This document shows positions 7,753 through 16,018 of a stretch of 33,927 nt of DNA, piece by piece. The stretch spans positions 1 through 33,927 of the forward strand of contig CALYAC010000016.1 in the NCBI GenBank assembly GCA_944393405.1, in the 5' to 3' direction. The DNA comes from an uncultured Clostridia bacterium (GTDB taxonomy: Bacteria > Bacillota_A > Clostridia > TANB77 > CAG-508). The notes beneath the pieces were generated by a model. That model was not told the DNA's origin, did not search any database, and saw only the letters and a list, made by a program, of their open reading frames with translations. The position numbers and the translations under genes are program-made. The stretch's first letter is position 1. The number at the start of each line of letters is the position of its first letter.

Positions 7753-8292
7753 TTATTTATTATCCTTCACTTGATTTACAATTTCTCCTAGATCTTTGTC
7801 TGAAATTTCATCTATAAATTTAATTACTTTATCTAGATTTAAATATCTAGGTTTAGAATCTGAAAAATTCATATATTCATCAATAATTTTATTTCCAGTT
7901 TTCTTTATGCTATATTTTTCTATTAAATATTTGTTTAGTCCATAATAATCATTATAAAAAGAATCTTTGTTATTAACTACTTCTTGCATTTCTTTTTTAA
8001 AATAATTTAAATAGAATTCATTATCTGTATATAAATGCATAAAATATCCTTTATAGTAATCTTTTTCCATATCTACATTTGAATCTGCTAAAAATAAATC
8101 TAAATGTGATTCTATATCACTAAATCCCTTTTTTCCATAATGTGACTCGCTTTTTGGTATGTTTTTATTTACTTTTGGTATTAGATCTGGTGCTATAACA
8201 CCATCTAAAAATTTATCTTCATCTCTTATTTCATTTTTGTGCTTATTTATGTACTCTTTTGCTATTGCTAAATGAATTACATATCCTGCCAT
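7753..8292 (-). CDS. Zinc-dependent phospholipase C-like protein
   Basis: This is a 179-aa protein without a signal peptide. A histidine/aspartate pattern like the Zn_dep_PLPC family is spread along it: the N-terminal VIHLAIAKEY, GVIAPDL, ESHYGK, ESHLDLF and GYFMHLYTD. Clostridial relatives are mostly uncharacterised cytosolic proteins and not alpha-toxin-like lipases. It sits between pyrK and pyrD with short gaps, so it is co-transcribed with the pyr genes, but nothing shows a role in pyrimidine synthesis. Confidence 0.65.
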   Translation of the reverse strand: MAGYVIHLAIAKEYINKHKNEIRDEDKFLDGVIAPDLIPKVNKNIPKSESHYGKKGFSDIESHLDLFLADSNVDMEKDYYKGYFMHLYTDNEFYLNYFKKEMQEVVNNKDSFYNDYYGLNKYLIEKYSIKKTGNKIIDEYMNFSDSKPRYLNLDKVIKFIDEISDKDLGEIVNQVKDNK

Positions 8293-8301
8293 ATTTTCCC
8301 C

Positions 8302-9093
8302 TTAGAATTCTACATCTTTAGAATTAAACACTGGTCCACCTTTACATACGTGGAAATATTCAGGATTATCTTTTGGGCTATTTGCCTTCTTTACAGCACA
8401 TCCTAAGCACACACCTAAACCACAACCCATTTTCTCTTCTAATGAAACTTGTGCATTTATATTATTTTCATCAGCATACTTTTTTACAGCTCTAAGCATT
8501 GGAGTTGGTCCACATGCAAAAATACATTCATATTTTTCTTTTTCCATATCTTCTATTAATTTATCTATAGCAAATCCACTTTTTCCGTAACTTCCATCAT
8601 CTGTACAAATAGTTAAATTATCTGTTACTTCTTTAAATTCTTTTTCTAACATAACTAAATCTTTATTTCTAAACCCTAAATAACAGTTTACTGTTTTTCC
8701 ACTTTCTTTAGCTTGTTTAGAAAGTTCATATAAAGGAAATATACCTATTCCTCCACCTATTACTGCTATTTTACTATATTTTTCAAAATTAAATGTTCCA
8801 AAACCTAAAGGTCCAATTATATCTATCTTGTCTCCTACTTCTTTTTTTGCCAAAATTTCTGTTCCTTTTCCTTTTACTTGAAATATGAATTCTAAAATTC
8901 CTTCTTCTTTATCTAAGTTATATATACTTATAGGTCTTCTTAAAAAAGGATCAATTCCATCAGTTACTCTAATCTCTATGAAATTGCCTGGTTTTGATGT
9001 ATTTACAATATCTTCAGCTTTCACACTAAATTTATATATACCATTAATAATTTCTTCTTTCTTTATTAATTCTGCATAAACTTGTTTTGCCAT
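8302..9093 (-). CDS. pyrK: Dihydroorotate dehydrogenase electron transfer subunit
   Basis: This 263-aa FAD and 2Fe-2S subunit links PyrDB to NAD. I start it at ATG 9093, preceded by AAAGGAGG; the upstream in-frame stretch lies inside the preceding Nudix gene. An FAD-binding domain with RRPISIYN comes first (about residues 50-60), then the NAD-binding GGGIGIFPLYEL. Near the C-terminus are four cysteines for the cluster (CGLGVCLGC and HVCKGG). One base separates its start from the Nudix stop, so translation is probably coupled. Confidence 0.93.
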   Translation of the reverse strand: MAKQVYAELIKKEEIINGIYKFSVKAEDIVNTSKPGNFIEIRVTDGIDPFLRRPISIYNLDKEEGILEFIFQVKGKGTEILAKKEVGDKIDIIGPLGFGTFNFEKYSKIAVIGGGIGIFPLYELSKQAKESGKTVNCYLGFRNKDLVMLEKEFKEVTDNLTICTDDGSYGKSGFAIDKLIEDMEKEKYECIFACGPTPMLRAVKKYADENNINAQVSLEEKMGCGLGVCLGCAVKKANSPKDNPEYFHVCKGGPVFNSKDVEF

Positions 9094-9094
9094 T

Positions 9095-9526
9095 TTAATC
9101 CTCCTTTTTTTCCACATACTTATTATATGAATTAATTGCATCTTTTGTTGTTATGGTTATTTTTTCAGGTAAATTATTTAGATTAAACCATTTCATATCC
9201 ATATGTTTTTTCGGTTCCATGATTTTTGGTACTCCTTTTTCTATTTTACATAGAAAACTTGGAGATACCCAATGTTGATTTTCATTCTTTATGATATGAT
9301 CACATATTCCAAGCAATCTTATTACTTTTATATCAACATCACATTCTTCTTTTACTTCTCTTTTTACAGCATTTTCAAAAGTTTCCATCCATTCTAATTT
9401 TCCACCTGGAATACTCCAATATCCTTTTTCAGGTTCTTTATTTCTCTGCTGTAATAATAATTCGTTTTTCTCATTTAAAATAAATGCTCCACATCCAACT
9501 CCTATATAATCTTTTCCTGGATTCAT
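9095..9526 (-). CDS. Nudix hydrolase embedded in the pyr operon
   Basis: This is a 143-aa MutT-like hydrolase. The Nudix box GGKLEWMETFENAVKREVKE, followed by ECDV, spans about residues 40-63 and has the conserved catalytic glutamates. WSIPGG just before it and the MKWF near the end are typical. The gene lies between pyrF and pyrK, and its 3' end carries the pyrK ribosome site. It may clean up damaged nucleotides or nucleotide sugars made alongside UMP; the substrate is unknown. Confidence 0.85.
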   Translation of the reverse strand: MNPGKDYIGVGCGAFILNEKNELLLQQRNKEPEKGYWSIPGGKLEWMETFENAVKREVKEECDVDIKVIRLLGICDHIIKNENQHWVSPSFLCKIEKGVPKIMEPKKHMDMKWFNLNNLPEKITITTKDAINSYNKYVEKKED

Positions 9527-9551
9527 AAATGCTTCCTTCTTTCAAAATAGT

Positions 9552-10481
9552 TTATTTTTTTATTGCGTTATTTAATTCGTCCCTCATTCTAATAGCTTCT
9601 TGTCTTGTTGCTTTATCAAATTCTTCTTCTTTAAAGCTATCTTTCCATTTGTCCGATTTATATGCACACATAAGTCCTCTTGAACTATTTACAATTCCAC
9701 CTATACCATTTTTGTCAAATCCAAGTGCTATATCCTCAGCTTTTCCTCCTTGAGCACCATATCCAGGTATTAAGAAAAATGTTTTAGGTGCAACTTTTCT
9801 TAAATCTTCTAATTGTTTTGGATAAGTAGCTCCTACAACAGCTGAAATACTACTATATCCATGTTCTCCTACTAAATCTTTTCCCCAATCTTCAACTAGC
9901 TTTGCTACTTTAGTATATACTTCTTCTCCACTTTCTAATTTTAAATCTTGTAATTCTCCTGATGAAGGGTTTGATGTTTTAACTATTACAAAAGCTCCTT
10001 TATTATATTTTATACAATCTTCAACAAATGGTTTAATACTATCTGTTCCCATATATGGGCTAAGTGTCACAAAATCAACATCATATATAGCCTCTTCTCT
10101 TGTTCCAATAGTAGTTCTTCCCAAAAATGCATTTGAATAAGCTTTAGCAGTTGTTCCTATATCTCCTCTTTTTATATCTGCCATAACTATCATATTTTTC
10201 TCTTTTGCATATTTGCATGTTTTTTCAAAAGTTTCCATTCCTTTTAAACCATACATTTCATAAAATGCAATATTAATTTTTATAGCAGGTATTATGTCAT
10301 AAACTGCATCAATTAATCTCTTATTAAATTCTAATATTGATTTAGATACACCTTCTAGACTATCATCATATTTATTTTTTATGCAATCGGGTATCATATC
10401 ATATTTAGGATCTAATCCTATAACAGTTGGATTATTAGTTTCTTTTATTTTGTCTATTAATCTATCCATTGCATTTTTCAT
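9552..10481 (-). CDS. pyrF: Orotidine 5'-phosphate decarboxylase, type 2
   Basis: This 309-aa enzyme makes UMP from OMP. Its length and the motifs TVIGLDPKYD near the start, then MADIKRGDIGTTAKAYSNAF with the catalytic Asp/Lys, belong to the long type 2 family, not the E. coli type. The phosphate-binding segment IPGYGAQGGK is present. Its ATG overlaps the stop of the upstream kinase gene (ATGA), so the two are translationally coupled. Confidence 0.94.
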   Translation of the reverse strand: MKNAMDRLIDKIKETNNPTVIGLDPKYDMIPDCIKNKYDDSLEGVSKSILEFNKRLIDAVYDIIPAIKINIAFYEMYGLKGMETFEKTCKYAKEKNMIVMADIKRGDIGTTAKAYSNAFLGRTTIGTREEAIYDVDFVTLSPYMGTDSIKPFVEDCIKYNKGAFVIVKTSNPSSGELQDLKLESGEEVYTKVAKLVEDWGKDLVGEHGYSSISAVVGATYPKQLEDLRKVAPKTFFLIPGYGAQGGKAEDIALGFDKNGIGGIVNSSRGLMCAYKSDKWKDSFKEEEFDKATRQEAIRMRDELNNAIKK

Positions 10482-11191
10482 TTTGAAAATTCCCCCTTTT
10501 TCCTATTTGAATTATTTCTCCTTGAATCAATATTTTTCGAATTAGTCTTATTTTTGCTATTAGATGGCACTATCTTTACTCTTGTCTTTTTTAACATTTT
10601 TTCTCTACTAGATAACATTGTCTCTTCATATACTTGTCTTGCTTTTTGCTTTAATTTATCTTTATTCCCATCATTTTGTATCTTGCTAACTCTTCTATCA
10701 TTTTTTATTTCTTTATAATTTCCTCTATAATGCGCTAAATCATATGCCATTATTTCTTCTTTAGTTATTCCATCTCTCTCAATTAAAGCTTCTCTTCTAT
10801 CTGTATAAGCACGTTCTAGCACATAAATTTTATCTAAATCTTTATAAATCTTATGATATCTAATAAATATATCATCTATTACAATTATTCTTTTATCACT
10901 AAGTTCATTTATTCTTCTTTTTAATAATGGAGATACAAGTTTTGCTCTAAATTTCATAAAGGCAGAGAAAATAATTTTATTTCTATATAGAAAACTTTTT
11001 AAATTTGAATCTACCTTTACTTTCTCTCCTTTATTATTTTCTTTCATTAAGAATTTGAAATATTTTAACTTTAACTCCCTTAAAAGATCATCTACATGTA
11101 TGATTCCTATATCACTACTATTTTGTGCTAAATAGTTGGAAAAAGTTGTTTTTCCTGCGCCAGATTTTCCTGTAATTCCTATAAGTTTCAT
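10478..11191 (-). CDS. P-loop kinase, dephospho-CoA kinase-like, basic tail
   Basis: This is a 237-aa protein with Walker A GKSGAGKTT (residues 8-16), HVDDLL and a lid-like region around RREALIERDGITKEEIMAY, which resembles CoaE. Dephospho-CoA kinases are about 200 residues long; here a tail of about 50 residues, rich in Lys, Arg, Asn and Ser, is added. Canonical CoaE motifs are only partly kept, so the substrate could differ (a nucleoside or nucleotide is also possible given the pyr context). It overlaps pyrF by 4 bp and follows pyrC on the operon. Confidence 0.6.
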   Translation of the reverse strand: MKLIGITGKSGAGKTTFSNYLAQNSSDIGIIHVDDLLRELKLKYFKFLMKENNKGEKVKVDSNLKSFLYRNKIIFSAFMKFRAKLVSPLLKRRINELSDKRIIVIDDIFIRYHKIYKDLDKIYVLERAYTDRREALIERDGITKEEIMAYDLAHYRGNYKEIKNDRRVSKIQNDGNKDKLKQKARQVYEETMLSSREKMLKKTRVKIVPSNSKNKTNSKNIDSRRNNSNRKKGEFSK

Positions 11192-11238
11192 TCTTTTAGT
11201 TATTTTTCCTCCTATTTTTTATTTTATATTGTCAGTTA

Positions 11239-12510
11239 TTATCCTTCATATACTATTCTTCCACCAACTATAGTATATTTAACTTTTCCTTTTAATTCTT
11301 TATCTATAAATGGACTATTTTTAGCTTTTGAAACTATCATATCTTCTGTATAAACATATTTTTCATTCTCGTTAAAGATAGTTATATCTGCTATTTTTCC
11401 AGGTTCTATAACTCCTCTATCTATATGTAAAAGTTGTGCTGGATTATATGATGTTACTTTAACTAATTGTAAATAATTTAATTCCCTTGTATCTATTAAA
11501 TTCATTATTTCTGCTGGAAGTGCTGTCTCAAATCCAATTATTCCATTTGGTGCTTTTGATAAATCTTGATTTTTTTCTTCTCTGCTGTGTGGTGCATGAT
11601 CTGTTATTATGCAATCTATTGTTCCTTCTCTTAATCCTTCTATAATTGCTTCTCTATCTTTTTCTTCTCTTAGAGGAGGATTCATTTTGCTATTAGTACC
11701 TGATTGCAAAACTTCTTCCACAGTAAATGTAAAATAGTGTGGGCAAGTCTCACAAGTGATTTTAACGCCTCTTTTTTTAGCATCTCTTATCATATCTTTA
11801 CTTGTCTTTGTACTTATATGGCAAATATGTCCTCTCACATTATTAGTTTCTGATATAACAATTTCTCTTGCAGCCATTATTTCTTCCGCTTCTGGAAGTA
11901 CTCCTTCTACACCTAGCCTTTCTGCAATTTCACCTGCATTAATAGCACCTTTTGAAACTGATTTTTCTTCGCAATGTGATGCTACAAAAGTTCCAAGTCT
12001 ATCAGCTTCTATCATAGCTTCTCTCATCATTTTGCTATTTACGACTGGCATACCATCATCTGAAAAAGCAATTGCTCCTGCATCTTTTAGTTCTTCAAAA
12101 TTAACTAATTCTTCTCCTTTTTCTCCCATACTTACAGAAGCATATGGAAGAACATTACATAAATTTACTCTCTTAGCTTCTGCAATTATTTTTTCTAGTG
12201 TTTCTACATTATCTGGTGTTGGCTTTGTATTAGGCATCGGACAAATTGTTGTAAAACCACCTGCCACTGCACTTTTTGACCCAGTTTCTATTGTTTCTTT
12301 ATATTCAAATCCTGGTTCTCTTAAATGACAATGCATATCTATCATACCCGGTATAATAATTAAATTTGTACAATCTATTAATTTATCAACATTTTCATTT
12401 ATGTCTTTTTCAACTTTAGAAATTTTATCGTCTTCTATTAGTACATCATACATACCATCTATCTTGTTTTTATAATCAACTAATCTACCATTTTTTAATA
12501 AAGTTTTCAT
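11239..12510 (-). CDS. pyrC: Dihydroorotase
   Basis: This 423-aa zinc enzyme closes carbamoyl-aspartate to dihydroorotate. The metal-binding DMHCHLREPG (H60, H62), GGFTTICPMPNT, SHCEEK, HICHIST and ITDHAPHS motifs of the class I dihydroorotases are all present. Length is normal. It is the third pyr gene of the operon, 45 bp after pyrI. Confidence 0.95.
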   Translation of the reverse strand: MKTLLKNGRLVDYKNKIDGMYDVLIEDDKISKVEKDINENVDKLIDCTNLIIIPGMIDMHCHLREPGFEYKETIETGSKSAVAGGFTTICPMPNTKPTPDNVETLEKIIAEAKRVNLCNVLPYASVSMGEKGEELVNFEELKDAGAIAFSDDGMPVVNSKMMREAMIEADRLGTFVASHCEEKSVSKGAINAGEIAERLGVEGVLPEAEEIMAAREIVISETNNVRGHICHISTKTSKDMIRDAKKRGVKITCETCPHYFTFTVEEVLQSGTNSKMNPPLREEKDREAIIEGLREGTIDCIITDHAPHSREEKNQDLSKAPNGIIGFETALPAEIMNLIDTRELNYLQLVKVTSYNPAQLLHIDRGVIEPGKIADITIFNENEKYVYTEDMIVSKAKNSPFIDKELKGKVKYTIVGGRIVYEG

Positions 12511-12554
12511 ATTTTCCCCCTATTAACAAATTACTAATATTTATTTACTATTAT

Positions 12555-12971
12555 TTAATTAACTTTTCCTTCACAATATTTACATCTATATACTTTGTTC
12601 TCTTTATCTGTTAATTCACATATATGTGGTAATTCTTGTTCTATTGAAGTAATGCATCTTGGATTTTTACATTTAATTATATTTACTAATTTTTCTGGTA
12701 ATTCTGGATGATATTTGCTTACAATTTTACCATCTACAATCTTATTTACTGTTATATTTGAATCTAAATACCCCAATATATCTAAATTAATATCTGTTAT
12801 CTCATCAATTTTTATAATATCTTTTCTTCCACTTTTCTTACTTTTAGCATTTTTTATAATTGCAACTTGTGTATCAAGATCTCCTAAATTTAAATAATTA
12901 TATATATCAAAGCTTTCGCCTGCTTTAATATGATCTATAACATAACCATTCTTTATACTATCTATATTCAC
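12555..12971 (-). CDS. pyrI: Aspartate carbamoyltransferase regulatory subunit
   Basis: This 138-aa subunit binds nucleotide effectors and holds catalytic PyrB trimers together through zinc. I choose the GTG start at 12971 because GTAGGAGGT lies just before it; the longer ATG at 12995 would translate that ribosome site. The zinc site is intact: CKNPRC and CKYC, four cysteines near the C-terminus. An allosteric domain with IDHIKAG and VAIIKN segments precedes it. It implies feedback control of the pathway by pyrimidine nucleotides. Confidence 0.93.
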   Translation of the reverse strand: MNIDSIKNGYVIDHIKAGESFDIYNYLNLGDLDTQVAIIKNAKSKKSGRKDIIKIDEITDINLDILGYLDSNITVNKIVDGKIVSKYHPELPEKLVNIIKCKNPRCITSIEQELPHICELTDKENKVYRCKYCEGKVN

Positions 12972-13011
12972 TTTTATACCTCCTACCAATTTCATGATTT
13001 TTATCTTTATT

Positions 13012-13926
13012 TTACTTAATATTTAATAGTTTTAATATTAATGCCATTCTTATGTACTTACCATATTTTGCTTGTTTAAAATAGCAAGCTCTTTTATCAT
13101 CATCTACTTCTACAGCAATTTCGTTTACTCTTGGTAATGGATGCATAATACATAGATCTTCTTTTGCATTTTCTAATTTCTCTTTATTTAAAATATAACT
13201 ATCTTTTAATCTAATATAGTCATCTTCATTGAAGAATCTCTCTTTTTGTACTCTTGTCATATATAAAATATCTAATTCTTTCATATATTCTTCTATATCA
13301 TTTGTTTCACAATATTCTATATTATTTTTTTCTAATACATCTTTTTTAATATATTCTGGGATTTCTAATTCTTTTGGTGAAATTAAAATGAATTTAATAT
13401 TTTTGTATCTAGACATTGCTACTATTAAAGAATGAACTGTTCTACCGAATTTCAAATCACCACAGACACCGATAGTTAAATCATTTAGCCTGTGTTTTTC
13501 GCATTGAATTGTTAATAAATCTGTTAGAGTTTGAGTTGGATGATTATGACCTCCATCTCCTGCATTAATTATTGGAATTTCTGATTTTTCTGAAGCAACA
13601 AGTGGTGCTCCTTCTTTTGGATGTCTCATTGCAATTATATCAGCATAACCGCTAACAACCTTTACTGTATCAGAAACACTTTCTCCTTTTGATACTGAAC
13701 TTGAAGATGCATCAGAGAAGCCAATTACGTTTCCTCCTAATTCCATCATAGCTGATTCAAAACTTAATCTTGTTCTTGTACTAGGTTCATAAAAAAGTGT
13801 TGCTAACTTCTTTCTTTTGCATTTTTCAGCATATTTATCTGGATTACTCATAATGTCATTTGCTACTGTTATAAGATCATTTATTTCATCTGTTGATAAA
13901 TCTTTAATATCAATTAAATGTTTCAT
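13012..13926 (-). CDS. pyrB: Aspartate carbamoyltransferase catalytic subunit
   Basis: This 304-aa enzyme joins carbamoyl phosphate and aspartate, the first committed step. The carbamoyl-phosphate site [17 protein letters not shown] (about residues 49-65), [21 protein letters not shown] and [10 protein letters not shown] are all in place. It is the first gene of the minus-strand pyr operon, with a promoter in the 162-bp divergent gap shared with pyrE. Confidence 0.96.
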   Translation of the reverse strand: MKHLIDIKDLSTDEINDLITVANDIMSNPDKYAEKCKRKKLATLFYEPSTRTRLSFESAMMELGGNVIGFSDASSSSVSKGESVSDTVKVVSGYADIIAMRHPKEGAPLVASEKSEIPIINAGDGGHNHPTQTLTDLLTIQCEKHRLNDLTIGVCGDLKFGRTVHSLIVAMSRYKNIKFILISPKELEIPEYIKKDVLEKNNIEYCETNDIEEYMKELDILYMTRVQKERFFNEDDYIRLKDSYILNKEKLENAKEDLCIMHPLPRVNEIAVEVDDDKRACYFKQAKYGKYIRMALILKLLNIK

Positions 13927-13957
13927 TTTTTCCTCCCTACTAAAAAATTCTCTAATA

Positions 13958-13987
13958 ACTATATATTAAATCTATATTAAAAGTCAA
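13958..13987 (-). promoter_or_regulatory. Promoter of the pyrB operon
   Basis: On the minus strand TTGACT (13987-13982) and TATAGT (13963-13958) are 18 bp apart and lie just upstream of pyrB. I see no PyrR-type attenuator hairpin in the short leader, so control by PyrI and an unseen factor is more likely. Confidence 0.5.
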
Positions 13988-14026
13988 TACAAATTAAGAC
14001 AAATAATGACTAATATTAATATTATA

Positions 14027-14055
14027 TTGACTTATTCTTTTTTTTATATTATTAT
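14027..14055 (+). promoter_or_regulatory. Promoter of the divergent pyrE gene
   Basis: TTGACT (14027-14032) and TATTAT (14050-14055) are separated by 17 bp, 34 bp before the ATG. The two divergent -35 boxes are only about 40 bp apart, so a regulator could act on both. Confidence 0.55.
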
Positions 14056-14088
14056 TCAATTAAATAAATTTAAGGAGGTATTTGACTT

Positions 14089-14946
14089 ATGTCTGATATA
14101 ATGTCATATCTATTTGAAACAAAAGCAATAAAATTCTGTGAAGAAAACAAACCATTTTGGTACACTTCAGGAAAAATTGGACCATATTTTATAAATACAC
14201 ACTTCGTATATGGTAGTGAAGAAGATGCAGCTAATTTATTAGCTTTTATCGATGAATGTTTATCTGATAAAAATACATTACCACAAAAAGTTTTTAGTAA
14301 AGTTTTAGAACAATATAACAAAAATGAAATATATCATAACGTAATAAATTCAATGAAAGAATATATAGAAAAAAATATAGATATTTCTGAAGTAGACTAT
14401 ATTTCAGGTGGAGAAAGAAGAGATTGGTTCTTCTCAAACATGATAGCACATCTTTTAAACAAACCTCATATATCTATATATAAAGATTTAACTACTGTTG
14501 TAAGTGATAGTAATTTTGAAAATACAACTCCTGCAGAAAAAATATTAGACAAAAAAGTTTTACATATTGCAGATTTAGTTACAGTAGCATCAAGCTATAT
14601 TCGTGCTTGGATTCCTGCTATAAGATCTCTTGGAGCTAATATGTGTTATTCTTGTGTAGTTGTTGATCGTATGCAAGGTGGAAAAGAAAGAATTGAAAAT
14701 GAAGGTGTTAAATCTTATTCATTAGTACAAGTTGATAATTCATTATTTGAAACAGCTCTAAATAATGGAATTATCAATAATAAACAATTAGAAATGCTTG
14801 AAGGATTCTTTAAAGATCCTGATGAAACAATGAGAAACTTCTTAATTAACCATCCAGACTTTATAGAAAATGCTTTACATTCTGATGAAAAAACTGCTAA
14901 AAGAGCAAAACTTTTAGTTGATGGAAATTTATATAATTTAAACTAA
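14089..14946 (+). CDS. pyrE: Atypical orotate phosphoribosyltransferase
   Basis: This 285-aa protein fits the missing step orotate plus PRPP to OMP. It has FWYTSGKIGPYFINTH, like the orotate-binding start of PyrE, then GGERRDWFFSN, and VVVDRMQGGKE, as in PyrE. The PRPP loop reads VLHIADLVTVASS; the usual pair of acidic residues and TTG/TAG turn of VxxDDVxTTG are altered. It is about 70 residues longer than standard PyrE. It is divergent from the pyr operon and has AAGGAGGT before the ATG and its own terminator. Confidence 0.75.
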   Translation: MSDIMSYLFETKAIKFCEENKPFWYTSGKIGPYFINTHFVYGSEEDAANLLAFIDECLSDKNTLPQKVFSKVLEQYNKNEIYHNVINSMKEYIEKNIDISEVDYISGGERRDWFFSNMIAHLLNKPHISIYKDLTTVVSDSNFENTTPAEKILDKKVLHIADLVTVASSYIRAWIPAIRSLGANMCYSCVVVDRMQGGKERIENEGVKSYSLVQVDNSLFETALNNGIINNKQLEMLEGFFKDPDETMRNFLINHPDFIENALHSDEKTAKRAKLLVDGNLYNLN

Positions 14947-14960
14947 AATAAATTCTATAC

Positions 14961-14995
14961 AAAAATATACTAACAATTCTGTTAGTATATTTTTT
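14961..14995 (+). terminator. Terminator of pyrE
   Basis: AAAAATATACTAACA pairs with TGTTAGTATATTTTT around ATTC and ends in a T run, 14 bp after the pyrE stop. Confidence 0.8.
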
Positions 14996-15000
14996 GCATA

Positions 15001-15037
15001 AAAAATCCCCCTCCCTTAGTTTGTAAGGTATGGGGGC
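15001..15037 (-). terminator. GC-rich terminator of the first Cys-rich gene
   Basis: On the minus strand CCCCCATACCTTA pairs with TAAGGGAGGGGG around a short loop and is followed by ATTTTTT. It lies downstream of the gene ending at 15062 and is far richer in GC than the other terminators here, like that gene. Confidence 0.75.
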
Positions 15038-15061
15038 TTAGTGAAAATCAAGGTTAAATAG

Positions 15062-15364
15062 TTACCAGACGGACTGCTTTGCGTCAACGTCCACATAGTA
15101 ACCGGCATTTTCCGCGTATTTGCGGTTGTACCGGCACTTTGGTGAGTTAGATGCACTGCAGGTTTTTCCACATGCCATAACGTTAAGGCAAAATCTGTGG
15201 AATTCACCTTTTTCGTCCGTTGTGCCATAATAGGCATATACGTGCACGCCGTTTTCTAAAAAAACGTCAATGCACTGGTCACTTGACGGCCGGATCTCTC
15301 CAACCTTTTTCCCTGTCGTAGCAAGACATACGTCTGTGCCAATAATTTCCACTTTCTTCATCAT
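15062..15364 (-). CDS. Small Cys-rich protein, copy A
   Basis: This 100-aa protein is of unknown function. It opens with a small beta-type region (KVEIIGTDVCLATTGKKVGE), has a central FLENGVHVYAYYGTTDEKG, then a cysteine cluster in FCLNVMACGKTCSASNSPKC, and ends near GYYVDVDAK. It is a paralogue of the gene at 15529: the NGV..YYG and GYYV.VD.K segments coincide. GC content is near half, against a background near one quarter, and it uses CGG, CCG and GCG codons that core genes avoid. It looks recently acquired. The cysteines could bind metal. Confidence 0.65.
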   Translation of the reverse strand: MMKKVEIIGTDVCLATTGKKVGEIRPSSDQCIDVFLENGVHVYAYYGTTDEKGEFHRFCLNVMACGKTCSASNSPKCRYNRKYAENAGYYVDVDAKQSVW

Positions 15365-15488
15365 ATCATTTGGTCTCCTCTCATATTGTTTTAGTTCCTT
15401 AGAACCGTTATCTATATTTTACCATTTTATGTTAATTTAGTCAAAATTATATGTCTCTACATTTTTAATATATCCTTATAAAATGATT

Positions 15489-15522
15489 AACTCTCTCCCC
15501 CGCATAGCGATAGGAGAGAGTT
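15489..15522 (-). terminator. Hairpin after the second Cys-rich gene
   Basis: AACTCTCTCC (15489-15498) and GGAGAGAGTT (15513-15522) form a perfect 10-bp stem directly after the stop codon at 15529. The T run behind it on the minus strand is weak. Confidence 0.6.
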
Positions 15523-15528
15523 ATGAAA

Positions 15529-15819
15529 CTATCCTGTTTTCTTTGAGTCGACATTTACATAGTACCCCGCTTTCTTTATAGCTTCTGGATTTTCTCTGCA
15601 AAAAATCTTCTCACGATGAGGACAATTTTCGCTACATGGCGACTTGCAAAAAGTAAAGTAATGACCTTCGTCGTTTACCACTCCATAATATGCAGCCGTC
15701 TTCACGCCATTGTCCAAGATAACATCAATTGGCTGGTTTTCTAAGGGAATTATCCCTATTTTTTCCCCATTTTCCTCAAGCCGTAATTCAGGCAAGAGGA
15801 CTTTCACCTTCTTATACAT
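15529..15819 (-). CDS. Small Cys-rich protein, copy B
   Basis: This 96-aa protein is a paralogue of the one at 15062. I start it at ATG 15819, preceded by AAAGGAGGGC. It shows VILDNGVKTAAYYGVVNDEG, then a cysteine cluster FCKSPCSENCPHREKIFC, and GYYVNVDSKK at the end. Function is unknown; the clustered cysteines and histidine suggest a zinc or iron site. It has its own hairpin terminator and a 164-bp gap to copy A, so the two seem to be separate units derived by tandem duplication. GC is above background. Confidence 0.65.
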   Translation of the reverse strand: MYKKVKVLLPELRLEENGEKIGIIPLENQPIDVILDNGVKTAAYYGVVNDEGHYFTFCKSPCSENCPHREKIFCRENPEAIKKAGYYVNVDSKKTG

Positions 15820-15965
15820 TTTGCGCCCTCCTTTAGGCAAGTGTCTTTTTTGACAAGTTTCATGGATTATTTTATTACTTTTTTCAATTCAAGTCAAGTT
15901 TTTATTGAGATTTAGCCATTTTTTAGTTCTATTTTATTTATATTAAAATATTTTTCTAAATCTTA

Positions 15966-15994
15966 TTTACAAAATTCGTCATTAAATTTATAAT
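15966..15994 (+). promoter_or_regulatory. Promoter of the PP2C-like gene
   Basis: TTTACA (15966-15971) and a perfect TATAAT (15989-15994) are 17 bp apart, 24 bp before the ATG at 16019. Confidence 0.6.
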
Positions 15995-16018
15995 ATATTT
16001 CTGTGGAGGGATAATTAT

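Noticed and set aside
11756..12328. Plus-strand 190-codon open frame opposite pyrC
   Set aside because: It is the reverse shadow of an intact dihydroorotase gene, with no ribosome site and low-complexity hydrophobic content.
12555..12971. PyrI in a Firmicute as an oddity
   Set aside because: PyrBI pairs are well known in Clostridia; the gene is complete and in its usual place.
15016..15237. Second reading frame (73 codons) over the first Cys-rich gene
   Set aside because: It lies on the same strand as the Cys-rich protein but in another frame, has no ribosome site and shows no family features.
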